Source of the DNA: Bacteroidota bacterium
GTDB lineage: Bacteria > Bacteroidota > Bacteroidia > Bacteroidales > JAADJA01
Assembly (NCBI GenBank): GCA_020444515.1
Contig: JAHLKX010000006.1
Coordinates: 124,001 to 188,000 of the forward strand
DNA length: 64,000 bases
Direction of reading: 5' to 3'
The position numbers were made by a program, and so were the translations under genes. Below, piece by piece: positions 35,737-46,046 of this stretch (the stretch's first letter is position 1; each line of letters starts with the position of its first letter). Under the pieces are notes generated by a model that saw nothing but the letters and a program-made list of their open reading frames with translations, was not told the origin of the DNA and did not search any database.

Positions 35737-36507
35737 ATGAGAACCAAAGAAGAAATTGTGCTCAATTGGTTGCCGCGCTATACGGGCACAGCTGTTGAAG
35801 ATTTCGGTAAATACATCCTGCTTACCAATTTCCACAATTACCTTGATATTTTTGCCAGGATGAACAATGTGGAGGTTATGGGTAAGGATCGGTCGATGCC
35901 CAGCGCCACTGCCGGAGACATCACCATGATCAATTTTAACATGGGCAGTGCCAATGCAGCTACCATCATGGATCTTTTGAGTGCTGTTGATCCCAAAGCA
36001 TGCCTTTTCCTGGGGAAATGCGGTGGATTGAAAAAGAAGAACCAGTTGGGCGACCTGATATTACCCATTGCAGCCATCCGGGGAGAAGGAACATCTGCCG
36101 ATTACCTCCCTCCTGAAGTTCCGGCACTTCCGGCATTTAGTCTTCAAAAAGCCATATCCACTACCATCCGCGATCACGGGAAAGATTACTGGACCGGTAC
36201 GGTGTATACCACCAACCGCCGGGTATGGGAATATGATAAACAATTTAAAAAATACCTTCGCCGTGTCCGGGTCATGGCCATTGATATGGAAACCGCCACC
36301 CTCTTTACAGTAGGTTTTGCCAATGAAATACCCACCGGTGCATTGTTACTCGTTTCGGATCAGCCGATGATATCCTCTGGTGTGAAAACAGATACCAGCG
36401 ATCAGAACGTGACCCGCAATTTTGCGGAAGAGCATGTTACCATTGGAATTGACTCCCTGCATCAGCTCATCAATGATGGTTTGACGGTGAAACACCTGCG
36501 GTTTTAA
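35737..36507 (+). CDS. amn: AMP nucleosidase, short form
   Basis: Splits AMP into adenine and ribose 5-phosphate, a purine-salvage and energy-balance enzyme. The 256-residue protein is the short type found in Bacteroidota, lacking the regulatory N-terminal domain of the E. coli enzyme. Nucleoside-phosphorylase-type landmarks: FLGKCGGLKKKNQLGDLI, the purine-site MAIDMETATLF, and the catalytic-loop Asp in LLVSDQP. Followed by holA after 22 bases. Confidence 0.93.
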   Translation: MRTKEEIVLNWLPRYTGTAVEDFGKYILLTNFHNYLDIFARMNNVEVMGKDRSMPSATAGDITMINFNMGSANAATIMDLLSAVDPKACLFLGKCGGLKKKNQLGDLILPIAAIRGEGTSADYLPPEVPALPAFSLQKAISTTIRDHGKDYWTGTVYTTNRRVWEYDKQFKKYLRRVRVMAIDMETATLFTVGFANEIPTGALLLVSDQPMISSGVKTDTSDQNVTRNFAEEHVTIGIDSLHQLINDGLTVKHLRF

Positions 36508-36529
36508 CTAACTAGAAGAAGACACTTCA

Positions 36530-37528
36530 ATGAAGTTTGAACAGATCATCAGCGATTTAAAGAATAAAATTTATTATCCTGTCTATTTCCTGGCTGGAGA
36601 AGAACCCTATTACATCGATACCATATCGGATTACATCGAAGATCATGTTTTGAGTGATGTGGAAAAAGAATTTAATCAAACGGTAGTATATGGCCGGGAT
36701 ACGGATGTGTTAGCAATCATCAGTCAGGCAAAAAGATATCCCATGATGGCCAATTATCAGGTGGTGATTGTAAAGGAAGCACAGAATATTCAAAAGATTG
36801 AAGAGCTTCTACCCTATGTCGAAAACCCTTTATCCTCTACCCTGTTGGTTATCAATTACAAATACAAAAAAGTTGATAAACGGAAATCGTTCTTTAAGCA
36901 GCTTGATAAAAAAGGAGTTCTCTTCGAATCGAAAAAATTGTATGATAACCAGGTGGCCGGCTGGATCAATTCCTACGTTGCACAAAAGGGTTTTAAGATC
37001 ACACCAAAAGCCAGTGCCATGCTGGCTGAATTCCTGGGTACGGATCTGAGCAAGATTGTTAATGAAGTGAATAAACTGGTCTTGAATGTTCCAGCATCAT
37101 CTGAGATCAATGATGAATTAGTGGAACGCAACATTGGTATCAGTAAGGACTTCAATATTTTCGAATTGCAGAATGCAATAGGCACACGCAATGTTTTAAA
37201 AGCCAACCAGATCATTAACTATTTTGCTGCCAATCCCAAAGAAAACCCCCTGGTAAAGACCATTACCCTGCTCAATACCTTCTTCTCCAAAATATTGATT
37301 TATCATCAACTGGCAGATAAATCAAGAAACAATGCAGCATCAGCGCTGTCGGTCAATCCATTTTTTGTAAAAGATTACCAGGATGCAGCTCGTCACTACA
37401 GTATTGGTAAGTTGATCAAGATAATCGGTTACCTGAGAGAATATGACCTGAAATCAAAAGGCGTGGGAAATATTTCAACCAGTGATGGTGAGCTATTAAA
37501 AGAATTGCTTTATAAGATCATGCATTGA
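36530..37528 (+). CDS. holA: DNA polymerase III delta subunit
   Basis: The clamp-loader wrench subunit that opens the beta ring. The 332-residue protein has the expected pattern: N-terminal KNKIYYPVYFLAGEEPYYID, LLVINYKYKKVDKRKSFFK (degenerate P-loop region), QKGFKITPKASAMLAEFLGTDLSKI, and the helical C-terminal collar. Length fits HolA. It is the second gene after amn and converges on the acyl-CoA synthetase with a four-base gap. Confidence 0.93.
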   Translation: MKFEQIISDLKNKIYYPVYFLAGEEPYYIDTISDYIEDHVLSDVEKEFNQTVVYGRDTDVLAIISQAKRYPMMANYQVVIVKEAQNIQKIEELLPYVENPLSSTLLVINYKYKKVDKRKSFFKQLDKKGVLFESKKLYDNQVAGWINSYVAQKGFKITPKASAMLAEFLGTDLSKIVNEVNKLVLNVPASSEINDELVERNIGISKDFNIFELQNAIGTRNVLKANQIINYFAANPKENPLVKTITLLNTFFSKILIYHQLADKSRNNAASALSVNPFFVKDYQDAARHYSIGKLIKIIGYLREYDLKSKGVGNISTSDGELLKELLYKIMH

Positions 37529-37532
37529 TCCA

Positions 37533-39296
37533 TTAATACAATTCTTCCACCCATTGATTGTATTTGGAGAGGATGGTTTTTCGGCGCAGTTTCAGGGTTG
37601 GCGAAAGCTCTCCTTTTTCCACCGACCAGTTTTCGGGCAGCAATTTGAATTTTTTCACCTGCTCAATGCGGTCCAGGTTTTCATTAACAGCATCTACTTC
37701 TTTTTTGATCCGCTTAATGATTCGCTCATCTGAAATGGCTTTTTCAGGTGATTCCCAGGGATGCTCCTTCACCTTGCACCATGATTCAAGATGCTCGAAG
37801 TTGGGGACGATCAGGGCCGAAGTATACTGCTTGTTTTCCCCGATGATAATGATATTCTCGATAAAAGGGGATTCTTTGAACTTGTTTTCAATAACCTGGG
37901 GTGCAATGTATTTTCCACCTGATGTTTTGAAGATTTCTTTTTTACGATCGGTTATTTTCAGGTACTGACCATCGATCATCTCCCCAATATCACCAGTGTG
38001 AAACCAGCCCTGATCATCAATCACTTCTTTGGTCAATCCGGGTTGTTTGAAGTATCCTTTCATTAATCCGGGACCTCGGGTCAATATTTCTCCATCACTG
38101 GCAAAGGATACCTCAACACCGGGAAGAACAGGGCCTACCGTTCCGAATTTGACACCACCCGGTTCAAAGTGATATACGGCCACCACGGGTGATGTTTCTG
38201 TCAGGCCATACCCTTCCATGATCTTGATCTTTGCCGCCCAGAAAGTGCGGGCAAGGCGAGGATTCAGGGTGGCACCACCAGAGATAATCACCTCAAGTTC
38301 TCCACCGAATGCTTCTCTCCATTTGCTGTAGACAAGTTTATCGGCTATGGAATACTGTATGTGATAGAACCATCCATTTTTCCCATCCATTTCAAATCGG
38401 TGGGCCAGGTTCAACGCCCAGAAAAAAAGTTGTTTTTTAATCCCTTTTAATCCACGTCCGGTGCGAACCAGTTTGTCATAAGTTTTTTCAATAACACGGG
38501 GCACGGCTCCAAAAATATGGGGCTTTACCTCCTTCATAAAATCACGCAGTTTGTCAATGTTATCCACGTAATAGATCGCAACACCGTTGAGCTGGTACAT
38601 ATAATTGATCATGCGCTCATATACATGGCAAAGGGGTAAAAAACTCAATGCTTTTGAGACGGGATTTTTACTCAAAATGTCGGAAGAAGCCGTGAAATTA
38701 CTGATAAAATTAGCATGTGAAAGCATCACGCCTTTGGGATTGCCCGTAGTACCGGAGGTGTAGATAATGGAGGCTATATCATCAGGGAGAATGGATTTTT
38801 TGATATTGTCAAGATCCTTTAAGAGGTTCTTATCTCCTGCATCCATGATCTCACTCCAGAGCGGAAGTCCTTCGATTTTTTCAATGGAATAAACTTGTTT
38901 GAGCGAAGGAACATGGGGAATGATATTTTTGATGCGCTCCAATATCTCACTATTTGAAACGATCATCAGTTTGACTTCAGCTTCCCTGAGGATATAATTA
39001 TAATTGGCCTCACTGATGGTTGGATAGATCGGCACCAACACAGCACCGATCTGTTGGATACCCATGTCGAAAAAATTCCATTCCGGACAATTATTGACGA
39101 TTACTGCAATGTTATCCCCTTTTTTTATACCCAGCGCCATCAATCCCAGGCTGATACGATCAACGTTGGCAACATATTCTTCAGGTGTATATTCCTTCCA
39201 TGTTCCATTTATTTTTCCCGATAGGGCCATTTTATGATGGGCATAATTGTGTCTGTAGTTTTCAAGTAAGTCGAAAATACGTTCTATTGTGGCCAT
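37533..39296 (-). CDS. Long-chain acyl-CoA synthetase (paralogue B)
   Basis: A 587-residue AMP-forming enzyme that activates fatty acids to acyl-CoA at the inner membrane. Motif A1 YTSGTTGNPKG is at 179-189; YGLTETSP, GWFHTGD and ITDRKKEIFKTSGGKY mark the ATP and hinge motifs; the C-terminal Lys region is LSPTLKLRRKTI. It belongs to the FadD15/long-chain (ACSL) group. It lies 48 bases after a close paralogue with the same beginning (IFDLL), so a tandem duplication is likely. Confidence 0.93.
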   Translation of the reverse strand: MATIERIFDLLENYRHNYAHHKMALSGKINGTWKEYTPEEYVANVDRISLGLMALGIKKGDNIAVIVNNCPEWNFFDMGIQQIGAVLVPIYPTISEANYNYILREAEVKLMIVSNSEILERIKNIIPHVPSLKQVYSIEKIEGLPLWSEIMDAGDKNLLKDLDNIKKSILPDDIASIIYTSGTTGNPKGVMLSHANFISNFTASSDILSKNPVSKALSFLPLCHVYERMINYMYQLNGVAIYYVDNIDKLRDFMKEVKPHIFGAVPRVIEKTYDKLVRTGRGLKGIKKQLFFWALNLAHRFEMDGKNGWFYHIQYSIADKLVYSKWREAFGGELEVIISGGATLNPRLARTFWAAKIKIMEGYGLTETSPVVAVYHFEPGGVKFGTVGPVLPGVEVSFASDGEILTRGPGLMKGYFKQPGLTKEVIDDQGWFHTGDIGEMIDGQYLKITDRKKEIFKTSGGKYIAPQVIENKFKESPFIENIIIIGENKQYTSALIVPNFEHLESWCKVKEHPWESPEKAISDERIIKRIKKEVDAVNENLDRIEQVKKFKLLPENWSVEKGELSPTLKLRRKTILSKYNQWVEELY

Positions 39297-39344
39297 TGAA
39301 GATGAATTTGTATTTAAAAAGAATAATTTCCCGGCAGTTAAGGT

Positions 39345-41120
39345 CTATGCCTCCTGAATATCAAACACACCATTGATGATGGAGTCGTACTTTTTACAAA
39401 TATAATTTCTGCGAAGTTTAAGATTAGCGGTCAGTTCACCACTCTGAATGGTCCACTCTTCTTCCATCAATTCAAATTTCTTGATCTGTTCATAATTGCC
39501 CAGGTCTTTATTGAATTCGCTCACCTCTTTCTGGTATCTCTTTTTGATTTCCGGATCCTTGACCATTTCGGCATCACTGGTATATTGGATTCCTTTAATA
39601 TTGCACCATGACCTCAGATGCACAAAGTCGGGGACAATGAGGGCTGCAGCAAATTTTTGATTTTCACCGATCACCAAAACAGCATCAATAAAAGGTGATT
39701 CTACAAACTTATTTTCAATGTGCTCAGGGCTGATATATTTGCCCATAGCAGTTTTGAACAAGGCTTTTTTTCTACCAGTGATGCGCAAATGTCCTTCCGT
39801 TTCAATTTTTCCAAGATCACCCGTATGAAACCAACCCTCCTGGTCGATGGCTTCTTTTGTTAATTCAGGTTCTTTATAATAGCCTTGCATCACGTTGGGA
39901 CCTTTCACAAGAATCTCATCATCGGAAGCGATTTTTACATTCACATCTTTGATCGGTTTTCCAACCGTCCCGAACACCCTACCACCTTTTTCAAAGGTAT
40001 TAACAGCAATTACCGGAGATGTTTCTGTTAAGCCATATCCTTCAAGGATCTCTATACCTGCCGCTGAGTAAACTTTTGCGAGCCTTGGTTGCAAAGCAGC
40101 ACCTCCCGATACGATCACGCGGATATTATTTCCTAAAGCTTCACGCCATTTATTGAAAATAATTTTATTGGCCAGGCTAAGTTGTAAGCTGTAAAATATG
40201 CTTTTACCTTTCACATCGTAGTTCAGACCCAGGTTCACAGCCCAAAAAAAGAGCGATCGCTTAATGCCTTTCAACTTCCTGCCTTTTGCAATGATCTTAT
40301 CGTAAACTTTTTCGAGTAATCGTGGAACGGTGGTGAATATTTCAGGCTTTACTTCCTTCAGGTTATCAGCAATGGTGCCCATATTCTCTGCATAATAAAT
40401 CGAGACCCCCAGGTACTGATACAGGTAAATATTGGTTCGCTCGTATACGTGGCTAACGGGCAGATAACTAAGACAGCGGCTGGTCTCATCAATAGGGAAA
40501 ATATGATACAATGCAAAGATCTGGCTCAGGATATTGTGATGGTTTAGCATGACCCCTTTTGGATGGCCTGTTGTCCCGGAGGTATAGATCAGTGTGGTGA
40601 CATCCTCAGGTTTTATCTGATGTTTGATTTCTTCCAGTTTTTCAGGCTGGGGATTTTCAGATCCCAGTCTGATCAACTCATCAAGGTGGGCCACATCATC
40701 AATGTGTTTGAAAGTATACAAACCCTTTAATGAAGGGATTTCGGGGAGAATGTGTTCAATTTTTCGAAGGAGGTCTTTGCCCGAAACAAATACATACGTT
40801 ACTTCTGCATGCTTCAGAATGTATTTATAATCTGATTCACTGATGGTTGGATAGATGGGTACATGCACTGCCCCAATCTGTAAAATACCCATATCCAGAA
40901 AATTCCATTCGGGTCTGTTTTGCGTAATGGTGGCGATTTTTTCACCCGGCTTTACCCCCAGTTTAAGAAAAGCATAACTGATGTTATTGGCCGTTTCGAT
41001 ATAGGTGTCAATATCGTATTTGACCCATTTCCCTTCTTCTTTGCCGGCAAGCACATCGTCTTTCGGCTTGAAAGTGCTTTTGTAGTGAGGGAGTAAGTCA
41101 AAGATCCGCGTTACATCCAT
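39345..41120 (-). CDS. Long-chain acyl-CoA synthetase (paralogue A)
   Basis: A 591-residue paralogue of the neighbouring gene, with YTSGTTGHPKGVM, YGLTETSP, GWFHTGDLG and ITGRKKALFKTAMGKY. The start MDVTRIFDLLPHYKSTF lines up with MATIERIFDLLENYR of paralogue B, so I start at ATG 41120; the frame runs back to TTG 41162 without support. Hinge and C-terminal residues differ enough from paralogue B (TAMGKY against TSGGKY) that substrate ranges may differ. It is the middle gene of the SDR-ACSL-ACSL run. Confidence 0.92.
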   Translation of the reverse strand: MDVTRIFDLLPHYKSTFKPKDDVLAGKEEGKWVKYDIDTYIETANNISYAFLKLGVKPGEKIATITQNRPEWNFLDMGILQIGAVHVPIYPTISESDYKYILKHAEVTYVFVSGKDLLRKIEHILPEIPSLKGLYTFKHIDDVAHLDELIRLGSENPQPEKLEEIKHQIKPEDVTTLIYTSGTTGHPKGVMLNHHNILSQIFALYHIFPIDETSRCLSYLPVSHVYERTNIYLYQYLGVSIYYAENMGTIADNLKEVKPEIFTTVPRLLEKVYDKIIAKGRKLKGIKRSLFFWAVNLGLNYDVKGKSIFYSLQLSLANKIIFNKWREALGNNIRVIVSGGAALQPRLAKVYSAAGIEILEGYGLTETSPVIAVNTFEKGGRVFGTVGKPIKDVNVKIASDDEILVKGPNVMQGYYKEPELTKEAIDQEGWFHTGDLGKIETEGHLRITGRKKALFKTAMGKYISPEHIENKFVESPFIDAVLVIGENQKFAAALIVPDFVHLRSWCNIKGIQYTSDAEMVKDPEIKKRYQKEVSEFNKDLGNYEQIKKFELMEEEWTIQSGELTANLKLRRNYICKKYDSIINGVFDIQEA

Positions 41121-41204
41121 GTTGTCCTGATTGGTTACACCTTCTAAAAAATGAAGCCCCAAAAGTAATAAAATTATAAATGTGATGGCGGACGAATGTG
41201 GACC

Positions 41205-41966
41205 TTATCTGTTTCGGTTAAAGGTTGTTGCATTGGCCTGTGCCATCGGCATGATGAGCAAATCATTGATGTTGACATGTTCAGGAAGACTTGAAGCGTA
41301 ATACACAGCATCTGCAATATCTTTCCCGGTAAGGGGTTGATAACCTTCATACACTTTTTCTGCCCGCGTGGTATCCCCTTTAAACCTAACCTCAGAAAAT
41401 TCAGTTTCAACGGCTCCGGGAGCAATTTGCGTCACCCGGATGTTGTGTTTCATCAGATCGATGCGCATGGCCTTTGTGAGGCCATCTACAGCGTGTTTGG
41501 TCGCACAATAGACATTGCCATTCGGATATGCCTCGCGGCCTGCTATGGAGCCGATATGGATGATGTGCCCATGGCCGTTTTTGATCATCAGTTTGGAGAC
41601 CAGATTCGACATGTATAACAATCCCTTGATGTTGGTGTCGATCATGGTATCCCAATCGTCAAACTGACCTTCGTGTATGGGATTTAATCCAAGGGCCAAC
41701 CCGGCATTGTTCACCAGTACATCAATCTTTTGCCATTTGTCAGGGATTGCGCCAATGGCTCGTTCAACGGCTTCCCGTTTTTGAACATCAAAACACATTG
41801 GCAACACCTGAATCCCAAAATCCGATTCCAGTTGTTCTTTCATCTCACTCAGTCGGTTTTCACGCCGCCCGGTAATGATCACATTGTAGCCTTCTTTGGC
41901 GAACCTTTCGGCGCAGGCTTTCCCGATTCCGCTTGTGGCGCCTGTTATAATTGCTGTTTTTGTCAT
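41205..41966 (-). CDS. Short-chain dehydrogenase, YdfG-like
   Basis: A 253-residue NAD(P)-dependent oxidoreductase. The Rossmann loop TGATSGIG is at 8-15 and GRR at 33-35 suggests NADP preference; NNAG at 86-89; the catalytic Ser140, Tyr153 and Lys157 are all present. The HVNINDLLIMPMAQANAT tail is typical of the YdfG group, which oxidises 3-hydroxy acids such as serine or 3-hydroxypropionate. It is upstream of two acyl-CoA synthetases, 84 bases before the first; whether they work together is an inference from order only. Confidence 0.9.
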   Translation of the reverse strand: MTKTAIITGATSGIGKACAERFAKEGYNVIITGRRENRLSEMKEQLESDFGIQVLPMCFDVQKREAVERAIGAIPDKWQKIDVLVNNAGLALGLNPIHEGQFDDWDTMIDTNIKGLLYMSNLVSKLMIKNGHGHIIHIGSIAGREAYPNGNVYCATKHAVDGLTKAMRIDLMKHNIRVTQIAPGAVETEFSEVRFKGDTTRAEKVYEGYQPLTGKDIADAVYYASSLPEHVNINDLLIMPMAQANATTFNRNR

Positions 41967-42072
41967 ATTCTATAATTTTGAACGCAGATGACGCGGATTT
42001 AACCGATTTCGCAGATTTATATTTGTTGTTCCATGAAATCCACTTCATCAGCGAGAGATCATTTCAATTTAA

Positions 42073-45000
42073 TTAGCGGGATCGCTGTCCTTTCACCCAT
42101 TCCCTTGCATTCACAAACGCCTCTACCCAGGGAGAAATTTCATCCGATTTTCGTGCGTCGGGGTAATAAGCCCACTGCCATGGATACATTGCCCTTTCCA
42201 GATGGGGCATCATCACCAGGTGGCGCCCATCATCGGAGCATAGCCCGGCGGCATTGTACTGCGAACCATTGGGATTACCAGGATAATTGTCGTTGCTGTA
42301 TTTGACAGGTATCTTATAAAGTTCTTCATGATATGGAAATGCAAACTGTCCTTCACCATGGGCGACCCATATTCCCAGTTTTGATCCTGCCATTGATTTC
42401 AGCATCACCGAATTGTTTTCCTGAATATCAACACTCAGAAAAGCCGACTCAAATTTATGGCTGGCATTGTGCAGCATTTTGGGTTTTTCATTGTGATCCG
42501 GATTTACCAGCCCCAGTTCGATCATCACCTGGCAACCATTACAAATGCCGAGGCTCAGGGTATCTTTCCTGTTATAGAAATTATCGAGGGCGATTTTCGC
42601 CTTTTCATTGTAAAGAAAAGCGCCGGCCCATCCTTTGGCGGAGCCCAGCACATCGGAGTTGGAGAAACCGCCCACAAATACGATCATATTGATGTCTTCC
42701 AACGTTTCCCGGCCGGCGATCAGGTCGGTCATGTGAACGTCCTTCACATCAAATCCGGCCATGTATAATGACCATGCCATTTCACGGTCGCCGTTCACCC
42801 CTTTTTCGCGGATAATAGCGGCTTTGATACCGGTAGGTTTTCTCCGTTTGAGGTCGAGGCCAAATTGTGAAGCTTTTCCGGTGAATGTTTTGTCAAAATC
42901 AAAGTTAAGTTCCAGTTTTTTGTAATTGACGAAACGCGCTTTGGCCAGCTCCGGTCCACATTGTTTGCGATCGAGGAGATAGGATGTTTTGAACCAGCTA
43001 TCCCTTAGCGCATTGATATCAAAATTATGGTGATCTTTATGATTTTTTAAACTAAAAGTCCGTTGATCCAATACCTTTGCAATTACATGACTCTGGATGC
43101 CTTGCTGTGAAAGTGTTTCAGTAATTTCATCTGCATTTTCAACCTGGATCAGGACGGCCGGGTTTTCACTGAAAAGCAGTTTAAGCGTATCTTCCTCACC
43201 AATGGAAGTGAGATCAACTTCAAGACCTGTCTTATTGGAGGGGAAGCACATCTCCAGCATGGCCGTGATCAGACCACCGGCTGAAATATCATGACCCGCA
43301 AGCACTTTTTCATCAACGATCAATTGCTGCAAAGCATTGAAACTTTTGGCAAAATAGGCTGAATCTTTCACTGTTGGTGCTTTGGTTCCGAGCTTATTGA
43401 TCAGTTGGGCAAAGCTACTGCCTCCGAGTTGGTGGGTATCTCCAGAAAGATCGATATAGATTAGCGATGTTTCCGGTTTTGTTTTTAGCGCCGGACTGAT
43501 GATTTTTCTAATATTCGATACTTCCCCAACAGCAGAAATGATCACTGTTCCGGGTGAATATACCGCATCGTCTTTGTATTTCTGTGTCATGGAAAGGCTG
43601 TCCTTTCCGGTGGGAATGTTGATGCCCAGTTCGATGGCAAAATCACTGATCGCCTTCACGGCTTTGTACAGTCTTGCATTTTCACCGGGATTTTTGGCCG
43701 GCCACATCCAGTTGGCGCTGAGTGAAATTCCTTTTAACCCGTCTTCAATAGGCGCCCAGAGTACATTGGTCAAAGATTCGGCAATGGACAACCGGCTCCC
43801 GGCCTCCGGGTCCACCAGTCCTGCCACAGGTGCATGACCAATGGCTGTTGCCACACCTTTGATTCCCTGGTAATCGAGCGCGGAAACGCCGAGGTTGTTC
43901 AATGGCAACTGCACCTCCCCACAGGTTTGCTGGAAAGCGACCTTACCGGTTACCGAGCGGTCGACTTTGCTGGTGAGCCAGTCTTTGCAGGCCACCGCTT
44001 CCATCTGCAATACATTTTCGAGGTAATGCTGAAGCCGGGATGGATCGTATACAACTTCTGCAAAAGCATTTTGTTGTTCGGTATCTTCCAGCACCGTTTT
44101 GGGTGGATTACCAAACATATCGCCCAGTTCGAGATCGATGGGTTTGTTGTTGTTTTGTTCGTCTTCGAAAGTAAAACGGTGATCGCCGGTGGTTTCGCCC
44201 ACATCGTACATGGGTGCCCGCTCACGGTCTGAGATTCTTTTTAACAGTGCTACGTCATTTGGTTTCAATAGCAAGCCCATTCTTTCCTGGGATTCATTAC
44301 CAACGATTTCTTTAGCTGATAAAGTAGGGTCTCCAATAGGCAATTTTCTTAAATCGATTTTACCTCCTGTAACTTCAACCAGTTCGGACAAAGAATTCAG
44401 GTGGCCTCCTGCACCGTGGTCATGGATGGAGATCACCGGGTTTTGTTTCAATTCGGACATGGCACGGATGGCATTGTACACCCTTTTTTGCATTTCCGGG
44501 TTGGAACGCTGAACAGCATTCAATTCGATTTTATTATCATATTCGCCGGTGGCAACAGAAGATACAGCACCTCCACCCATACCGATTCGGTAGTTGTCGC
44601 CCCCCATCACAATCACACGATCACCTTTGCCCGGATCATCCTTTTGGGCATCTTCCTTTTTACCGAAGCCGATCCCGCCGGCCAGCATGATCACCTTGTC
44701 GTATCCATATTTTTTAAGTTGAGCAAAATGCTCGAACGTAAGCAGTGATCCACAGATCAGCGGTTGCCCGAATTTATTCCCGAAGTCACTGGCACCATTG
44801 GATGCTTTGATCAGGATCTCCTCGGGTGTTTGATAAAGCCAGGGACGCGGTTCGGTATGTTTTTCCCATGCGCGGCCAGCTTCCGAACGGGAATAAGAAG
44901 TCATATAAACAGCCGTTCCAGAAAGGGGCAGGCTTCCTTTTCCGCCGGCCATACGGTCGCGGATCTCACCGCCGGTCCCCGTTGCGGCGCCATTGAAAGG

Positions 45001-45768
45001 TTCCACGGTTGTTGGGAAATTGTGAGTTTCAGCTTTTAAAGATAGCATGGTATCAATATCATAAACCTCAAAAAAGTCGGCGGTATCCTGTGTTGCAGGA
45101 GCAAACTGTTCCACCTTCGGACCCAGCACAAAAGCTACATTGTCTTTATAGGCCGAGACCAGCCGGTTGGGATGGGTTTTGGAAGTTTTTTTGATCAGAC
45201 TAAAAAGGCTTTCGGGCATCTCCTTCCCGTTAATGATAAAGGTGCCGTTGAATATCTTGTGGCGGCAATGCTCCGAATTGACCTGTGAAAAACCGAATAC
45301 TTCGCTATCGGTGAGCTTACGGCCCAAACGACGGCTTAGATCTTCGAGATAACACACCTCGTCTTCGCTGAGGGCCAGCCCTTCCTGTTCGTTATAGCGG
45401 GCAATATCCTCAATCTCAATTACCGGATCGGGTTGTTTACTGATGGTGAAAATATGTTGATCAAGACCACGATACATCGCCTGCAGCATGGGATCATAGG
45501 CTTCTTTTTCGTTTTTTACCCGGTAAAACTCCTCGATTCTGAAAATTCCTGTAATGCCCATGTTCTGTGTGATCTCAACGGCATTGGTACTCCAGGGGGT
45601 GATCATCTCCTTACGGGGACCAATAAAAAAACCTTCGAGTTGTGAGCTTTGAAGGAATTCAGCGTTTCCAAACAGCCATTTTAGTTTTTCGATTTCAGTC
45701 TGAGCAAGCTCAGATTGCGCATGCACAGCGTAAATCAGTGTATCGTTTTGTTGAAAGAACAGGATCAT
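42073..45768 (-). CDS. purL: Phosphoribosylformylglycinamidine synthase, single-chain
   Basis: Fourth step of purine synthesis (FGAR to FGAM, with ATP and glutamine). At 1231 residues it is the large single-chain form that joins synthase and glutaminase. Synthase landmarks: SEHCRHKIF, KAETHNFPT, GAATGTGGEIRD, HDISAGG. The C-terminal class I glutaminase has the nucleophile in LGICNGCQ and the His-Glu pair in WVAHGEGQ. It has a leader of about 180 bases with repeats (see 45804-45893). The first-step enzyme purF lies at the left edge. Confidence 0.97.
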   Translation of the reverse strand: MILFFQQNDTLIYAVHAQSELAQTEIEKLKWLFGNAEFLQSSQLEGFFIGPRKEMITPWSTNAVEITQNMGITGIFRIEEFYRVKNEKEAYDPMLQAMYRGLDQHIFTISKQPDPVIEIEDIARYNEQEGLALSEDEVCYLEDLSRRLGRKLTDSEVFGFSQVNSEHCRHKIFNGTFIINGKEMPESLFSLIKKTSKTHPNRLVSAYKDNVAFVLGPKVEQFAPATQDTADFFEVYDIDTMLSLKAETHNFPTTVEPFNGAATGTGGEIRDRMAGGKGSLPLSGTAVYMTSYSRSEAGRAWEKHTEPRPWLYQTPEEILIKASNGASDFGNKFGQPLICGSLLTFEHFAQLKKYGYDKVIMLAGGIGFGKKEDAQKDDPGKGDRVIVMGGDNYRIGMGGGAVSSVATGEYDNKIELNAVQRSNPEMQKRVYNAIRAMSELKQNPVISIHDHGAGGHLNSLSELVEVTGGKIDLRKLPIGDPTLSAKEIVGNESQERMGLLLKPNDVALLKRISDRERAPMYDVGETTGDHRFTFEDEQNNNKPIDLELGDMFGNPPKTVLEDTEQQNAFAEVVYDPSRLQHYLENVLQMEAVACKDWLTSKVDRSVTGKVAFQQTCGEVQLPLNNLGVSALDYQGIKGVATAIGHAPVAGLVDPEAGSRLSIAESLTNVLWAPIEDGLKGISLSANWMWPAKNPGENARLYKAVKAISDFAIELGINIPTGKDSLSMTQKYKDDAVYSPGTVIISAVGEVSNIRKIISPALKTKPETSLIYIDLSGDTHQLGGSSFAQLINKLGTKAPTVKDSAYFAKSFNALQQLIVDEKVLAGHDISAGGLITAMLEMCFPSNKTGLEVDLTSIGEEDTLKLLFSENPAVLIQVENADEITETLSQQGIQSHVIAKVLDQRTFSLKNHKDHHNFDINALRDSWFKTSYLLDRKQCGPELAKARFVNYKKLELNFDFDKTFTGKASQFGLDLKRRKPTGIKAAIIREKGVNGDREMAWSLYMAGFDVKDVHMTDLIAGRETLEDINMIVFVGGFSNSDVLGSAKGWAGAFLYNEKAKIALDNFYNRKDTLSLGICNGCQVMIELGLVNPDHNEKPKMLHNASHKFESAFLSVDIQENNSVMLKSMAGSKLGIWVAHGEGQFAFPYHEELYKIPVKYSNDNYPGNPNGSQYNAAGLCSDDGRHLVMMPHLERAMYPWQWAYYPDARKSDEISPWVEAFVNAREWVKGQRSR

Positions 45769-45803
45769 CCGGTGCGTGTTTTGATAATTTTATATAAACT
45801 TCA

Positions 45804-45893
45804 GAATTGAATTTCACTTTTTCCCCTACCCTACAGGGTGAAGTGAAATTCAATTCGTTTACCCCTACCCTAAAGGGAGCAAATTGAATTTCC
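45804..45893 (-). repeat. Three-armed inverted repeat in the purL leader
   Basis: Arm 1 GAATTGAATTTCAC (45804-45817) is the exact reverse complement of arm 2 (45843-45856). Arm 3 (45881-45893) repeats the 11-base core AATTGAATTTC, so arm 2 can pair with either. Two CCCCTACCCT words (45823-45832 and 45862-45871) each followed by an AGGG form small hairpins between the arms. Confidence 0.75.
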
Positions 45894-46046
45894 TAAGACT
45901 TTGAACCAGGGAATTCAGGACAAGGAACTATTTTTAAGGTACATTTTAAAGCCACAAAGGTATAAATGTAAACTGTTATTTTTAGCTGAAACAATTCCCA
46001 AGTTATTCACACAGAAGCTTCTTAACAGATTAACAAAAATTTAACT

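Noticed and set aside
45804-45893. Reading the purL-leader repeat as a CRISPR array
   Set aside because: Arms alternate in orientation and number only three, with no constant spacer length and no cas genes.
46005-46025. DnaA-box-like word TTATTCACA
   Set aside because: Single copy with no cluster of boxes, no dnaA or dnaN nearby and no A+T-rich unwinding array; not enough for an origin.
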